DNA of 22,803 bases from Spirochaetaceae bacterium (GTDB lineage: Bacteria > Spirochaetota > Spirochaetia > SZUA-6 > Bin103), in contig JAPPNY010000053.1 of assembly GCA_028818385.1 (NCBI GenBank), positions 1-22,803 on the forward strand. The letters are read 5' to 3'. Shown here piece after piece: positions 14,520 to 22,802 of this stretch. The notes beneath the pieces are model-generated. The model did not search any database and was not told where the DNA came from. It saw nothing but the letters and a program-made list of their open reading frames with translations. The position numbers and the translations under genes are program-made. The number at the start of each line of letters is the position of its first letter. The first letter of the stretch is position 1.

Positions 14520-15710
14520 ATGGAACGGAGCTGGGTGCTGACCGACGCGGCGTCGGGGTTGTGGGTCGAAACGCTGGAACTGGGACCGGAGCAGCTCGGC
14601 ATTCCCGGCTGCGCCGTGCGCAAGCGGCGCCTGCGCGGCGGACTGCGCGACGGCGTGGACCTGGTCGAGGTGACCTGCGGTGAGCTGTCCTTCAGCGTGG
14701 TGCCGACCCGCGGCATGGGCGTGTGGCGGGGGAGCTACGGCGGGCAGGCTCTTGGCTGGCGGTCGCCGGTGCGCGGCCCGGTGCATCCGGCGTTCGTCGA
14801 TCCGGCCGAGCGCGGCGGCGTCGGCTGGCTGCGCGGCTTCGACGAGTGGATCGTGCGCTGCGGCCTGGACTCGAACGGCATGCCGGGGCCGGACATGCGG
14901 GTGGACGCCGCCGGCCTTGCGGAATCGGTCGAGCTGACGCTGCACGGCATGATCGCCAACCTGCCGGCGCACACCGTGCAGGTCACCGCGGACGCCGCCG
15001 CGGGGGTGATCAGCGTCACCGGGCAGGTGGACGAGGCCGGCTTGTTCCTGCCGTCGCTGCGGTTGTCGACGTCGATCTCGGCCGGTCCCGACTCGTCTCG
15101 GATCACCATCGCCGACACGGTGCGCAACCTGCAGGATATGCCGGCCGAGCTGCAGCTCCTCTACCACTGCAATTTCGGTCCGCCGTTCCTGGAAGAGGGC
15201 AGCCGCGTGCTGCTGCCGTTCAGCGAGGCGGCGCCCCGCGACGCCCGCTCGGCCGAGGGCGTGGCGGAGATCGACCGCTACCACGGCCCGGCCCCCGGCT
15301 TCGTCCAGCAGGCGTACTGGATCCGGCCGGCCGCCCGGCCGGGCGATACGGCCACTCTCGCCGCGCTGGTCAACCCTTCGAGGACCGCCGCGGCGGTGAT
15401 GCGCTTCGACGTCGGCGAGCTGCCCTGCTTCAGCCTGTGGAAGAACACCGCCGGCGAGCGCGACGGCTACGTGACCGGCCTGGAGCCGGGGACCAACTTC
15501 CCCAACCTCAAGAGCGTCGAGCGCGACGCCGGCCGGGTGGTGGAGCTCCCCGCCGGCGGGGACTACGCGGCGACGTTGATGCTGGAGGTCGCCTCGGGCG
15601 AGGAGGCCGTGGCCGCCATCGAGTCGGAGGTCCAGGAGATCCAGGCGGGAGCCGCCGCCACGGTCCACGCCGAGCCGCACGCTGCGTTCGGCGCCGTTGG
15701 GGACGAGTGA
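14520..15710 (+). CDS. DUF4432 family, aldose 1-epimerase-like protein
   Basis: This 396-residue protein matches the DUF4432 family, beta-sandwich proteins related to galactose mutarotase. Family landmarks are SFSVVPTRGMGVWRGSYGG (about 60-78), LGWRSPVRGP, GWLRGFDEWIVRCGL, HGMIANLPAH, LYHCNFGPPFLEEG and GYVTGLEPGTNFPN. Histidines in HGMIANLPAH and YHCNFG, and the Glu of GLEPGTN, sit where mutarotases place sugar-binding or catalytic residues. I chose ATG 14520 because family sequence begins there. The frame runs back to ATG 14412, but that part is Arg-rich and not family-like. It probably interconverts anomers of, or binds, a sugar or sugar acid; the substrate is unknown. It is divergent from glnE across a 125-base gap and convergent with the desaturase gene. 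Confidence 0.85.
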   Translation: MERSWVLTDAASGLWVETLELGPEQLGIPGCAVRKRRLRGGLRDGVDLVEVTCGELSFSVVPTRGMGVWRGSYGGQALGWRSPVRGPVHPAFVDPAERGGVGWLRGFDEWIVRCGLDSNGMPGPDMRVDAAGLAESVELTLHGMIANLPAHTVQVTADAAAGVISVTGQVDEAGLFLPSLRLSTSISAGPDSSRITIADTVRNLQDMPAELQLLYHCNFGPPFLEEGSRVLLPFSEAAPRDARSAEGVAEIDRYHGPAPGFVQQAYWIRPAARPGDTATLAALVNPSRTAAAVMRFDVGELPCFSLWKNTAGERDGYVTGLEPGTNFPNLKSVERDAGRVVELPAGGDYAATLMLEVASGEEAVAAIESEVQEIQAGAAATVHAEPHAAFGAVGDE

Positions 15711-15763
15711 GCCTCACGTAAAGGCGTCTCGCCCGCCCGTCAGGTGCTGCTCACCGACGAGCC

Positions 15764-15775
15764 ACTCGGCCGAGT
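15764..15775. repeat. 12-bp perfect palindrome
   Basis: ACTCGGCCGAGT is self-complementary over 12 bases with no spacer. It lies in the 139-base gap between the convergent DUF4432 and desaturase genes, 12 bases from the repeat cluster that begins at 15788. Confidence 0.4.
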
Positions 15776-15787
15776 CGTGTCCCGGAG

Positions 15788-15812
15788 AAGGTTATCGTCG
15801 TCGGATAACCTT
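15788..15812. repeat. 9-bp inverted repeat with 7-base spacer
   Basis: AAGGTTATC (15788-15796) and GATAACCTT (15804-15812) are perfect arms around GTCGTCG. In RNA they would form a hairpin between two convergent genes, so a bidirectional terminator is possible. Neither side has a T-tract, and the stem is AT-rich for this genome, which is also compatible with a protein-binding site. Confidence 0.5.
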
Positions 15813-15821
15813 GGATAACCT
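15803..15821. repeat. direct repeat GGATAACCT, 10-base period
   Basis: GGATAACCT occurs at 15803-15811 and again at 15813-15821, exactly one helical turn apart. The first copy overlaps the right arm of the inverted repeat at 15788-15812, so there are three copies of the GGTTATC/GATAACC core in 33 bases. Confidence 0.5.
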
Positions 15822-15849
15822 CGGTTGAATTGCCACGTCTGGTCCTGCT

Positions 15850-16926
15850 TCAGCTCGGTCCTGTCGGCAGCGGAGGCGTGAACACGTAGTCGGGGTCGCG
15901 GCGCTGGCGCCACAGGATGGGGAGCATCTGCGCCCATGACCGCCACAGGCCGCGCGTCGCGGGAGGCAGGTCGGCGGCGATGGCCTGCCGCAGCCTGCCG
16001 AGATTGTAGAACGGGACGCTGGGGTACATGTGGTGCTCGACGTGGTAGTTCATATGCCAGTAGAGGAAGCGGGTCACCGGTCCCAGCAGGACCGTGCGGC
16101 AGCAGCGGCGGAAGTCCGGCACGTCCGAGCACAGGCCGGAGTGCTGGGTCTCGATGAACAGGAAGCTCAGCCACGGCGCCAGCCAGCGGGCGAACGTCAC
16201 CACCAGCAGCAGCATCCACTGGCCCGTGGCGATGAACACGGCCGCCAGCACCAGGTGCCCGGCCAGTACGACCCGCGCCCAGCCGAACAGCGCCGCGCGC
16301 TTGGCGGCGTCGCCCTGGCCGCGGGGACGGTCGGCGAAGCAGCGCTGCTGCCACGGGTTGTCGGCCAGCCGGCCCGTGCTCCACCGCAACAGCGCCCTGA
16401 TCTCCCCGATCATGCCGGGCACCGCCAGCACGAAGCGGCCCGCCCACTGCAGCGGCCGCAACGGGCGCGGCAGCGTCACCTCCTGATCAAGGTCGTCGTG
16501 CACGGTGTACTGGTGGTGGCGCACGTGGCTGGCGCGAAAGCTGTCCGGGCTCGACCAGTGCAGGAAGGAGAAGAGGCGCAGGAACAGCTCGTTCACGACC
16601 TTGGAGCGGAACACGGTGCGGTGCGACAGCTCGTGGCGCGAGTGCTGCAGCGCGCGGAACAGGGTGCCGTGCACGAACAGCGCGGGAATCAGCCACGGCC
16701 AGCTCAGGTGTCGATGGGTGAGCACCACCGCCGTGCCGGTGACCGTCAGCAGGGCCAGGAAGCCCAGGCAGTGCAGCAGCGGGCGCAGCGTCCGGCGCTG
16801 CGACAGGGCGCGGAGCTCGGCGATGGGCAGCGGCGAGCGATACCACTGAATCCTGGGGTTGGCAGCCCAATCATGCTCGACGGGAGCCGCGCGAGTGGCG
16901 AGGGCATCGGGAGCGGTCGTGCTCAT
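15850..16926 (-). CDS. membrane fatty acid desaturase family protein
   Basis: This 358-residue integral membrane di-iron enzyme of the FA_desaturase family has three histidine boxes: H95-x2-H98-x3-H102 (HSRHELSH), H134-x2-H137-H138 (HVRHH) and H295-x2-H298-H299 (NYHVEHHMYP). Hydrophobic segments flank the boxes (about 50-70, 76-93, 170-185 and 210-250). Members introduce double bonds into, or hydroxylate, acyl or carotenoid-type substrates using electrons from ferredoxin or cytochrome b5. No electron donor gene is adjacent. I chose ATG 16926 because residues before it (to a GTG at 16974) are not family-like. It is a single gene, 76 bases from the DppF-type gene that lies upstream in the same orientation, so it might be read through from importer operon 2. 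Confidence 0.88.
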   Translation of the reverse strand: MSTTAPDALATRAAPVEHDWAANPRIQWYRSPLPIAELRALSQRRTLRPLLHCLGFLALLTVTGTAVVLTHRHLSWPWLIPALFVHGTLFRALQHSRHELSHRTVFRSKVVNELFLRLFSFLHWSSPDSFRASHVRHHQYTVHDDLDQEVTLPRPLRPLQWAGRFVLAVPGMIGEIRALLRWSTGRLADNPWQQRCFADRPRGQGDAAKRAALFGWARVVLAGHLVLAAVFIATGQWMLLLVVTFARWLAPWLSFLFIETQHSGLCSDVPDFRRCCRTVLLGPVTRFLYWHMNYHVEHHMYPSVPFYNLGRLRQAIAADLPPATRGLWRSWAQMLPILWRQRRDPDYVFTPPLPTGPS

Positions 16927-17002
16927 GGCAGCGGTTTCCCGGCAGTCTCTCACGAAAGCGGGCCGCGTCGACACTATTCACCACCACCCCCATCATCCTC
17001 TT

Positions 17003-18040
17003 TCAGTCGCTGAAGGTGCGGAGCGAGAGTTGCTCGTGGAGGTGGCACGCCACCTGGTGCGATGTGCCGCCTCCCGTGCCCGTCTCCACCAGCTCCGGCT
17101 GCTCCACGGTACACCGCGGTTCGCGGTAGGGGCAGCGCGGATGGAACGGACAGCCGGCCGGAAGCATGCCGTACGACGGGCTCTCGCCCGCCTTGACCAG
17201 GTGCAGCTTGCGCGCGGTCGGGTCGGGGTTGGGCGATGAGGTGAGCAGCAGCTCGGTGTAGGGATGCTTCGGCCGTGCGAAGATCTCGGCGCGGCTGGCC
17301 AGCTCCACGATGCGGCCCAGGTACATGATCGCCACCCGGTCGCTCAGGTAGCGCACCACCGCAAGGTTGTGGGCGATGAACAGGTAGCTCATGGCGTGCC
17401 GGGCCTGCAGGCTGCGCATAAGGTTGAGGATCTGTGCCTGCACGGACACGTCGAGTGCCGACACCGGCTCGTCGGCGATCACCACCCGCGGCTGGAGGAT
17501 GAACGCGCGCGCGAACGCCAGCCGCTGCCGTTGGCCGCCGGAGAATGAGTGCGGGTAGCGGTTCATGTAGACCGGGTCGAGTTGCACCAGGCGCAACATC
17601 GTCGCCACCCGTTCCTTCAGCTCCGCGCTGTTGCCTGCCAGACGGTTGTTGATCAGCGGCTCGCCGACGATACGCAGCACGGTCATGCGCGCGTTGAGAG
17701 AGGCGAAGGGGTCCTGGAACACCATCCGCACCGTGCGCCGCAGCGCGCGCAGCTCGGCGGCGTCCATCTGCACGATGTCGCGCGGCGGCGCGCCGGGGCC
17801 TGGCGTGTACCAGATTCGGCCGCCGGTCGGCTCCTCGCTGCGCACGATGCACAGTCCGGTGGTGGTCTTGCCGCAGCCGCTCTCCCCCACCAGCGCCAGC
17901 GTCTCTCCGCGCGCCAGCGTGAACGACATCCGATCGACAGCGCGAACCTCGCCCTGCCGGCGGCGCAGCAGGCCCGACTCTTTGGCGTAGCTCTTGCTGA
18001 GCCGCTCGGCCGCGATGATCGGCCCTTGCACTGCACTCAT
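17003..18040 (-). CDS. DppF/OppF-type ABC transporter ATP-binding protein
   Basis: This 345-residue cytoplasmic ATPase of a peptide-type importer has Walker A GESGCGKTT at 52-60 and a Q-loop in RMVFQDPFASLN. The signature is SFSGGQRQR near 165-173, Walker B VVIADEP with D-loop SALDVS, and H-loop FIAHN. The C-terminal oligopeptide-transporter extension has four Cys (GCPFHPRC, EPRC and VACH); a [4Fe-4S] cluster has been reported at this site in some relatives. The start is ATG 18040. It overlaps the TGA of the DppD-type gene (ATGA), so the two are translationally coupled. The frame runs back to 18154, but that part is a shadow of the upstream gene. It should dimerise with the DppD-type ATPase and drive the permease pair encoded just upstream. 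It may also serve the ATPase-less importer at 4386-8618. Confidence 0.94.
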   Translation of the reverse strand: MSAVQGPIIAAERLSKSYAKESGLLRRRQGEVRAVDRMSFTLARGETLALVGESGCGKTTTGLCIVRSEEPTGGRIWYTPGPGAPPRDIVQMDAAELRALRRTVRMVFQDPFASLNARMTVLRIVGEPLINNRLAGNSAELKERVATMLRLVQLDPVYMNRYPHSFSGGQRQRLAFARAFILQPRVVIADEPVSALDVSVQAQILNLMRSLQARHAMSYLFIAHNLAVVRYLSDRVAIMYLGRIVELASRAEIFARPKHPYTELLLTSSPNPDPTARKLHLVKAGESPSYGMLPAGCPFHPRCPYREPRCTVEQPELVETGTGGGTSHQVACHLHEQLSLRTFSD

Positions 18041-19044
18041 TCGCCGCGGATCAGGCAGGCCACCCGGTGGTCGGCCGCGACGGCCACCGTCGCCGGCGTG
18101 TCGCGATCGCAGCGCCCCGGCACGAACTCGTCGCAGCGGGTGTGGAACGGACACCCGGGCGGCATCTCGTACGGGCTCGGCACCATGCCCCGGATCGGCG
18201 CCAGCGCCTCGATCGGGCCGCTGAGCCGCGGAATCGACGCCAGCAGCGCGCGCGAGTAGGGGTGCTCGGGCCGCGCGAACAGCGTTTCGACCGGCGCCGT
18301 CTCCACCACCCGCCCGAGATACATCACCACGACGCGTTCGGTGATCTCGGCGATCACCCCCAGGTCGTGGGTCACGAGGATCACCGCCATCTGCATGCTG
18401 CGCTGCATCTCCAGCATCAGGTTCAGTGCCTGCGCCTGCAGCGTCACGTCGAGCGCGGTGGTGGGCTCGTCGGCGATCAGGATGCGCGGCTCGCAGGCCA
18501 CGGCCATGGCGATCATCGCCCGCTGGCGCATGCCGCCGCTCAGGTTGTGCGGGTAGGCGGTCAGGATGTCGGGGTCGTGCAGGCCGACACGGCCGAGCAC
18601 GTCGAGCGCGCGCTCGTTCAACTCGTGCTGCCGGCGATGCCGCGGAATGCTCTGCGCCTCGTCCATCATCGCGATCGCCTCGGTGATCTGGTTGCCGATG
18701 GTGTGCACGGGGCTGAACGAGGTCATCGGCTCCTGGAAGATCATGGAGATGTCGTTGCGGCGCAGCGCCTTCATGGTCTCGCTCTCGCGCGCTTCGCCGG
18801 TGATGGTCACCGTGCCGCCCGCGCCGTGGTAGCGGATGGTGCCGCCGGTCACCCGCGCCACCGGCGGCAGGATGCCCAAGATTGCCAGCGAAGTGACGCT
18901 CTTGCCGCAGCCGCTCTCGCCGATGATGCCGAGGACTTCGTTGCGGTGCAGGGCGAAGCTGACACCGTTCACCGCCCGCACCGTGCCCTCCTTGGAAGGG
19001 AACACCACGTGCAGGTCGTCTACCTCGAGCAGCGCCGCTGCCAT
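18037..19044 (-). CDS. DppD/OppD-type ABC transporter ATP-binding protein
   Basis: This 335-residue ATPase has Walker [10 protein letters not shown] at 42-50 and a Q-loop in [11 protein letters not shown]. The signature is NLSGGMRQR, with Met in place of the usual Gln after SGG, as is common in DppD proteins. Walker B is ILIADEP with TTALDVT, and the H-loop is LVTHDLG. The C-terminal extension carries four Cys ([11 protein letters not shown] and VACL). The start is ATG 19044, with AAGG about 5 bases upstream. That ATG shares one base with the TGA of the DppC-type gene (TGATG). The longer frame to 19140 is a shadow. It functions as the partner of the DppF-type ATPase. Confidence 0.94.
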   Translation of the reverse strand: MAAALLEVDDLHVVFPSKEGTVRAVNGVSFALHRNEVLGIIGESGCGKSVTSLAILGILPPVARVTGGTIRYHGAGGTVTITGEARESETMKALRRNDISMIFQEPMTSFSPVHTIGNQITEAIAMMDEAQSIPRHRRQHELNERALDVLGRVGLHDPDILTAYPHNLSGGMRQRAMIAMAVACEPRILIADEPTTALDVTLQAQALNLMLEMQRSMQMAVILVTHDLGVIAEITERVVVMYLGRVVETAPVETLFARPEHPYSRALLASIPRLSGPIEALAPIRGMVPSPYEMPPGCPFHTRCDEFVPGRCDRDTPATVAVAADHRVACLIRGE

Positions 19045-20147
19045 CAGGCCTTGAAGTTGAACGCCAGGATGGCGGCCACCACGAAGAACGCCGGGATGAA
19101 CAGCCACTGCGCCGCGATCAGGTTGCGCAGGTGGCGGCACTCCTGCAGCATCACCCCCCAGCTTATCGCCGGGGGCTGCAGTCCGAGGCCGATGAAGCTG
19201 AGCGCGGTCTCACCCAGGATCATGCCGGGAATCGCCAGGGTGAGTTCGGCGATGGTGTGGCTCAGGAACGAGGGCAGCAGGTAGGAGAAGATCAGCTTGC
19301 CGTCGCCGACGTTGTCGAGGCGGGCGGCGCGGATGTACTCCTCCCGCTTGAGCGCCATGAACTTGCCGCGCACGGTACGGCTGCCGCCGGTGACGACCCC
19401 GATCAACGCCAGGATCACCGTGATCAGCACGTAGCGCTGCACCACCGAGAGCCGCACCGGCAGCGCCGCCGCCAGCGCGACCCACAGCGGCAATGTGGGT
19501 ACGCTCATGAAGGTCTCGGTGATGCGCATGATCACCTTGTCCACCGCCCCGCCGAGCAGCCCCGCCATGCCGCCGATGAACAGGCTGGGGAAGAAGCCGA
19601 TCAGGATGCCGACGAAGCCCACGGTCAGCGAAATGCGCGACCCGTACACGATGCGCGAGAACAGGTCGCGCCCGAGCGAGTCCTTGCCCATCAGGCTGAA
19701 GATGCGGCCGTCGCGCAGGCCGAACAGGTGCAGGTTGCCGGGAAACAACCCCCACATGCGATAGGGGTCGCCGCGCACGAACAGGTACAGCGGCTGCACG
19801 ATCGTGGTGTCCACCGAGTAGAGGTACTCCCAGGTGTCGGGATCCACGGTCTTGACGATCGGGTGCACGAACGGGCGCGGGTGGAAGCGGCCGTCGGCGT
19901 CGAAGAACCTGATCCGCTGCGGCGGCGCCAGGGTGAACTCCTCGTCGTAGGCGCGGGGATCATAGGGGGCGATGAACTCGGCGAAGATGACGCCGAGATA
20001 GAGGAAGCCGATGAACCCGAGCGCCACCACGGCGACGCGGTGGCGCAGGAAACGCCAGCGCATGAGCTGCCACTGGGATGCGTAGGCACGCTGACCGGTC
20101 GCCGCCGGCGGATCGCCGTGCTGCAGCGACGTGCCCGAGGTGCTCAT
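19044..20147 (-). CDS. DppC/OppC-type ABC transporter permease, shortened C-terminus
   Basis: This 367-residue membrane permease is paralogous to the one at 4386-5516. The first helix is at about 40-62. A long polar loop (about 65-165) contains PPQRIRFFDADGR and FVHPIVKTVDP, and then comes LMGKDSLGRDLFSRIVYGSR. The EAA loop near 270-292 reads ARLDNVGDGKLIFSYLLP, with Tyr where His is usual. The protein stops at AFNFKA, twelve residues earlier than the first paralog, and so lacks the usual GDGLRDAxDP tail. That end coincides with the TGATG overlap with the ATPase gene. The start is ATG 20147, which overlaps the TGA of the DppB-type gene; the open frame to 20660 is a shadow. It works with the DppB-type protein at 20144-21133. 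Confidence 0.92.
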   Translation of the reverse strand: MSTSGTSLQHGDPPAATGQRAYASQWQLMRWRFLRHRVAVVALGFIGFLYLGVIFAEFIAPYDPRAYDEEFTLAPPQRIRFFDADGRFHPRPFVHPIVKTVDPDTWEYLYSVDTTIVQPLYLFVRGDPYRMWGLFPGNLHLFGLRDGRIFSLMGKDSLGRDLFSRIVYGSRISLTVGFVGILIGFFPSLFIGGMAGLLGGAVDKVIMRITETFMSVPTLPLWVALAAALPVRLSVVQRYVLITVILALIGVVTGGSRTVRGKFMALKREEYIRAARLDNVGDGKLIFSYLLPSFLSHTIAELTLAIPGMILGETALSFIGLGLQPPAISWGVMLQECRHLRNLIAAQWLFIPAFFVVAAILAFNFKA

Positions 20148-21133
20148 ATCGCGTCCCGGATGCGTGGATCGACGATCCCGAGCAGGATGTCGGAGAGCAG
20201 AATCCCGACCACCGTCAGGCCCAGCTCGATGAACAGGATGCTGCCGGCCAGGAACATGTCCTGTGCCATGATCGCCTGCAGCATGATCGGCGCCAGCGTG
20301 GGCAGGCCCAGGGTCACCGACACCATCAGCTCGCCCGACATGAGACTGGCCAGCAGCCATCCCAGGCGCACGATGAACGGGTTCAGGGCGACCCGGAACG
20401 GGTACTTCAGCAGCAGCCGCGCGCCGCTCACCCCCTTGGAGCGCGCCACCATCACGTAGGGTTTCTCCAGCTCGTCGAGCAGGTTGGCCCGCATGATCCG
20501 TACCTGCTCCGCGGTGCCGGCGGTGGCCATGACGATGGCCGGGATCCAGAGGTGGTTCAACAGGTCGAGGACCTTGGGCAGGCTCCAGGCCGCGTCCAGG
20601 TACTGCTGCGACATCAGGCCGATGGTGGCGGTGCTGCCGGTGAGCGAGAACACCAGCCACGACAGCACCAGGGCGAAGATGAAGTTGGGCACCGCCAAGC
20701 CGATGAATCCGACGAAGGTGATGCAGTAGTCGAGCCAGGTCCGTTGCCGCACCGCCGACACGATGCCGATCGGGATCGCCATCGCGTTGAGCAGCAGGAA
20801 CGAGATGAACGACATCAGCGCGGTGAGTGGGAGGCGCTCGGCCAGGATCGCGCTGACCGGCTTGTTGAACAGCATCGAATAGCTGAAGTCGCCGCGCAGG
20901 ATGTTCCCCAGCCAGAAGAAGTACTGCACCATGATCGGCTTGTCGAGGTCGTACTGGGCGTTCAGCGACGCGACCAGCTCGGGGGTGATCTCGACGCCGC
21001 GGTTGCGCATCAGGGCGATCTTGGCCTCGATCACGGTGCCGGGGGGAAGCTGGATGATGACGAACACGATCACGCTGCCGATCAACAGCACCGGGATCAT
21101 CATCAGCACGCGCCGCAGCACGTAGATGGTCAT
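20144..21133 (-). CDS. DppB/OppB-type ABC transporter permease
   Basis: This 329-residue inner-membrane permease opens with YVLRRVLMMIPVLLIGSVIV as helix 1. A periplasmic loop with YDLDKPIMVQYFFWL follows, then five hydrophobic segments. The EAA loop near residues 220-245 reads VARSKGVSGARLLLKYPFRV. The C-terminus is DPRIRDAI. It is the second gene of importer operon 2, between the binding protein and the DppC-type permease, with which it overlaps by four bases (ATGA). The start is ATG 21133. No good ribosome-binding site is visible, but the leader contains the 11-bp hairpin at 21151-21184. The best match inside the window is the DppB-type protein at 5533-6528. Confidence 0.93.
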   Translation of the reverse strand: MTIYVLRRVLMMIPVLLIGSVIVFVIIQLPPGTVIEAKIALMRNRGVEITPELVASLNAQYDLDKPIMVQYFFWLGNILRGDFSYSMLFNKPVSAILAERLPLTALMSFISFLLLNAMAIPIGIVSAVRQRTWLDYCITFVGFIGLAVPNFIFALVLSWLVFSLTGSTATIGLMSQQYLDAAWSLPKVLDLLNHLWIPAIVMATAGTAEQVRIMRANLLDELEKPYVMVARSKGVSGARLLLKYPFRVALNPFIVRLGWLLASLMSGELMVSVTLGLPTLAPIMLQAIMAQDMFLAGSILFIELGLTVVGILLSDILLGIVDPRIRDAI

Positions 21134-21150
21134 CGGTCAGAAAGGGCCGC

Positions 21151-21184
21151 GTCCGCCGCCACGCGGTTGCGCATGGCGGCAGAC
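21151..21184 (-). terminator. intercistronic hairpin after second binding-protein gene
   Basis: On the minus strand GTCTGCCGCCA (21184-21174) pairs with TGGCGGCGGAC (21161-21151), giving an 11-bp stem with one G-U pair and a 12-base loop. It lies 17 bases before the dppB-type start and 16 bases after the binding-protein stop. There is no T-tract. As at 6553-6581, it probably protects the binding-protein mRNA or attenuates permease expression. Confidence 0.6.
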
Positions 21185-21200
21185 AGCGGTATGGGCCGGT

Positions 21201-22802
21201 CTACTCGTTCAGGAACAGTACGTCGAAGAACAGGTAGCTGGCCTCGGAGCTCAGCGGCTCGTCCGGCACGTTGCCGACCCTGTTGTGGAAGTAGTAGAAG
21301 GAGACCTGCGGGATGTCGACCTTCGACTCCAGCGGAGAGATCGACCACAGCCCTTCGCTGAAGATCTTCACCACCTCCTGCTCGATCCGCTTCCTGGCGT
21401 CGACGTCCATCGCACGCGGATACTCCTCGGACAATTCGTACAGCCTCTTCACCCCGTCCGGCGGCTCCACTCCCTCGGCGCCGCCCGAGTGCAGCCAGCG
21501 CGCCCATGGGGTGGAGACGTGGTAGCCCTGCGGATTGCTCGGCACCACGTGCGGAAAACGCGCGATGCTGGCGGTCGGTATGCCGCGCCCGATATCGACG
21601 GGGCCGACCAGGATGTCGTAGTCGCCGGTGGTCAGTTTTTCCCCGTACGCGTCGCCGGCGTAGGGTCGAATCAGGAACTCGATACCGACCTTCTTGAGTT
21701 GTTCCTTGTAGATTTCGGACATGGCGACTTCGGCGCTCTTGTCGGTCTCGACAAGCCCGATCAGCTCCAACGGCTTGCCGCTCGGGAAGGTGCGCGCGGT
21801 GCGGCCCGCGTTCCACGCCAATCCCAGCTCGTCGAGCATGTCGTTTGCCGCGTCGAGATCGTGCTCCTTGTAGGGCTCGTCGGCCGGGTGCACCAAGTCA
21901 CCCGCCACCGGCGTCTGGGACAGCGTGTACTGGCCGCGGAACAGCAGGTCGTTGATCTCCTGTCCGTCGATCGCCAGGGCCACGGCGCGCCGGAAATCGA
22001 TGTCGTTGAACAGCTCTCGCCGCTCCGCGTCCTCGCTCGCGAAGTTGAAGTACACGGTGCCGTGATACATGATCGCCGACATCGCCGCGTGCAGCCTGAA
22101 GTTGCCTGACTCCTCCGCGTTGCGCAGCACGCTGAAGTTCGAGATGTCGCCGAAGTCGCCGCGCAGGCCGAAGTCGATCTCGCCGGCCAAGCCCTGCAGC
22201 AGATAGGCGTCGCTGCCCATCCCCATCAGCGGAACGCGGATGCCGTCGATGTAGGGCAGCTGATTCCCGGCCACGTCCACCTTGTAGTAGTAGGGGTTGC
22301 GGCCGTACACGCCCAGGGTGTCGCTCTTGCTTTCCAGCCTCCACGGGTGGATGACCGGCAGCTCGGTGTTGAAGTTGCTCCAGATCACGTATTCCTTCCA
22401 ATACGCCATCCAGGTGGTGAAACCGGCTTCTTTTGCCGCGCTCTCCGCCTTGTCGCCCGCCACGGCGGGGTGGAACTGGCCCATGTAATGCTCCGGCAGG
22501 AACGAATCGGGGAACCAGCGCATCATGTTGTTGGGCAGATTCGGGTACGGGCCGGCGAACTGGAACTGGAAGGTCACGTCGTCGACCACGTTCAGGGTGG
22601 CCATCACCCCGCCGACCTTGAGGTTGCCGACGCCGTGCGGGTTGAGGTCCTTGTCGGAGGCGTCGTGGTCGAACCAGAACCGGATGTCCTCGGTATCGAA
22701 CGTCTCGCCGTCGCTCCAGCGCAGGCCGTCCCGCAAGCGGATGGTGTACACCCGGGTTATTCGCGCTCCAGCCCGAAAGTTGGCTGAATTGAGGATTCGA
22801 GA
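21201..22802 (-). CDS. ABC transporter substrate-binding protein, family 5, 5' partial
   Basis: This is the C-terminal about 516 residues of a peptide-type periplasmic binding protein. Family-like sequence starts at 22751 (VYTIRLRDGLRWSDGETF), matching the first binding protein from about residue 135. Roughly 130 residues, including the signal peptide, are therefore missing. Other landmarks are NPYYYKVDVAGNQLPYIDG, DFRRAVALAIDGQEI and LDELGL. The frame stays open to the window edge, but its translation there (NFRAGARITR) does not look like this family, which suggests a junction near 22752. It heads importer operon 2 (binding protein, two permeases, two ATPases). It is clearly paralogous to, but diverged from, the protein at 6597-8618, and it lacks that protein's C-terminal Cys pair. 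The ligand is unknown. Confidence 0.9.
   Translation of the reverse strand, partial: SRILNSANFRAGARITRVYTIRLRDGLRWSDGETFDTEDIRFWFDHDASDKDLNPHGVGNLKVGGVMATLNVVDDVTFQFQFAGPYPNLPNNMMRWFPDSFLPEHYMGQFHPAVAGDKAESAAKEAGFTTWMAYWKEYVIWSNFNTELPVIHPWRLESKSDTLGVYGRNPYYYKVDVAGNQLPYIDGIRVPLMGMGSDAYLLQGLAGEIDFGLRGDFGDISNFSVLRNAEESGNFRLHAAMSAIMYHGTVYFNFASEDAERRELFNDIDFRRAVALAIDGQEINDLLFRGQYTLSQTPVAGDLVHPADEPYKEHDLDAANDMLDELGLAWNAGRTARTFPSGKPLELIGLVETDKSAEVAMSEIYKEQLKKVGIEFLIRPYAGDAYGEKLTTGDYDILVGPVDIGRGIPTASIARFPHVVPSNPQGYHVSTPWARWLHSGGAEGVEPPDGVKRLYELSEEYPRAMDVDARKRIEQEVVKIFSEGLWSISPLESKVDIPQVSFYYFHNRVGNVPDEPLSSEASYLFFDVLFLNE

Noticed and set aside
17002..17014. TTCAG-TCG-CTGAA dyad at the end of importer operon 2 as a terminator
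   Set aside because: Five-bp arms with a 3-base loop and no T-tract; it overlaps the stop codon and may be chance.
20148..20660. N-terminal extension of the second DppC-type permease
   Set aside because: It is a shadow of the upstream DppB-type gene; ATG 20147 overlaps that gene's stop and matches the family N-terminus.
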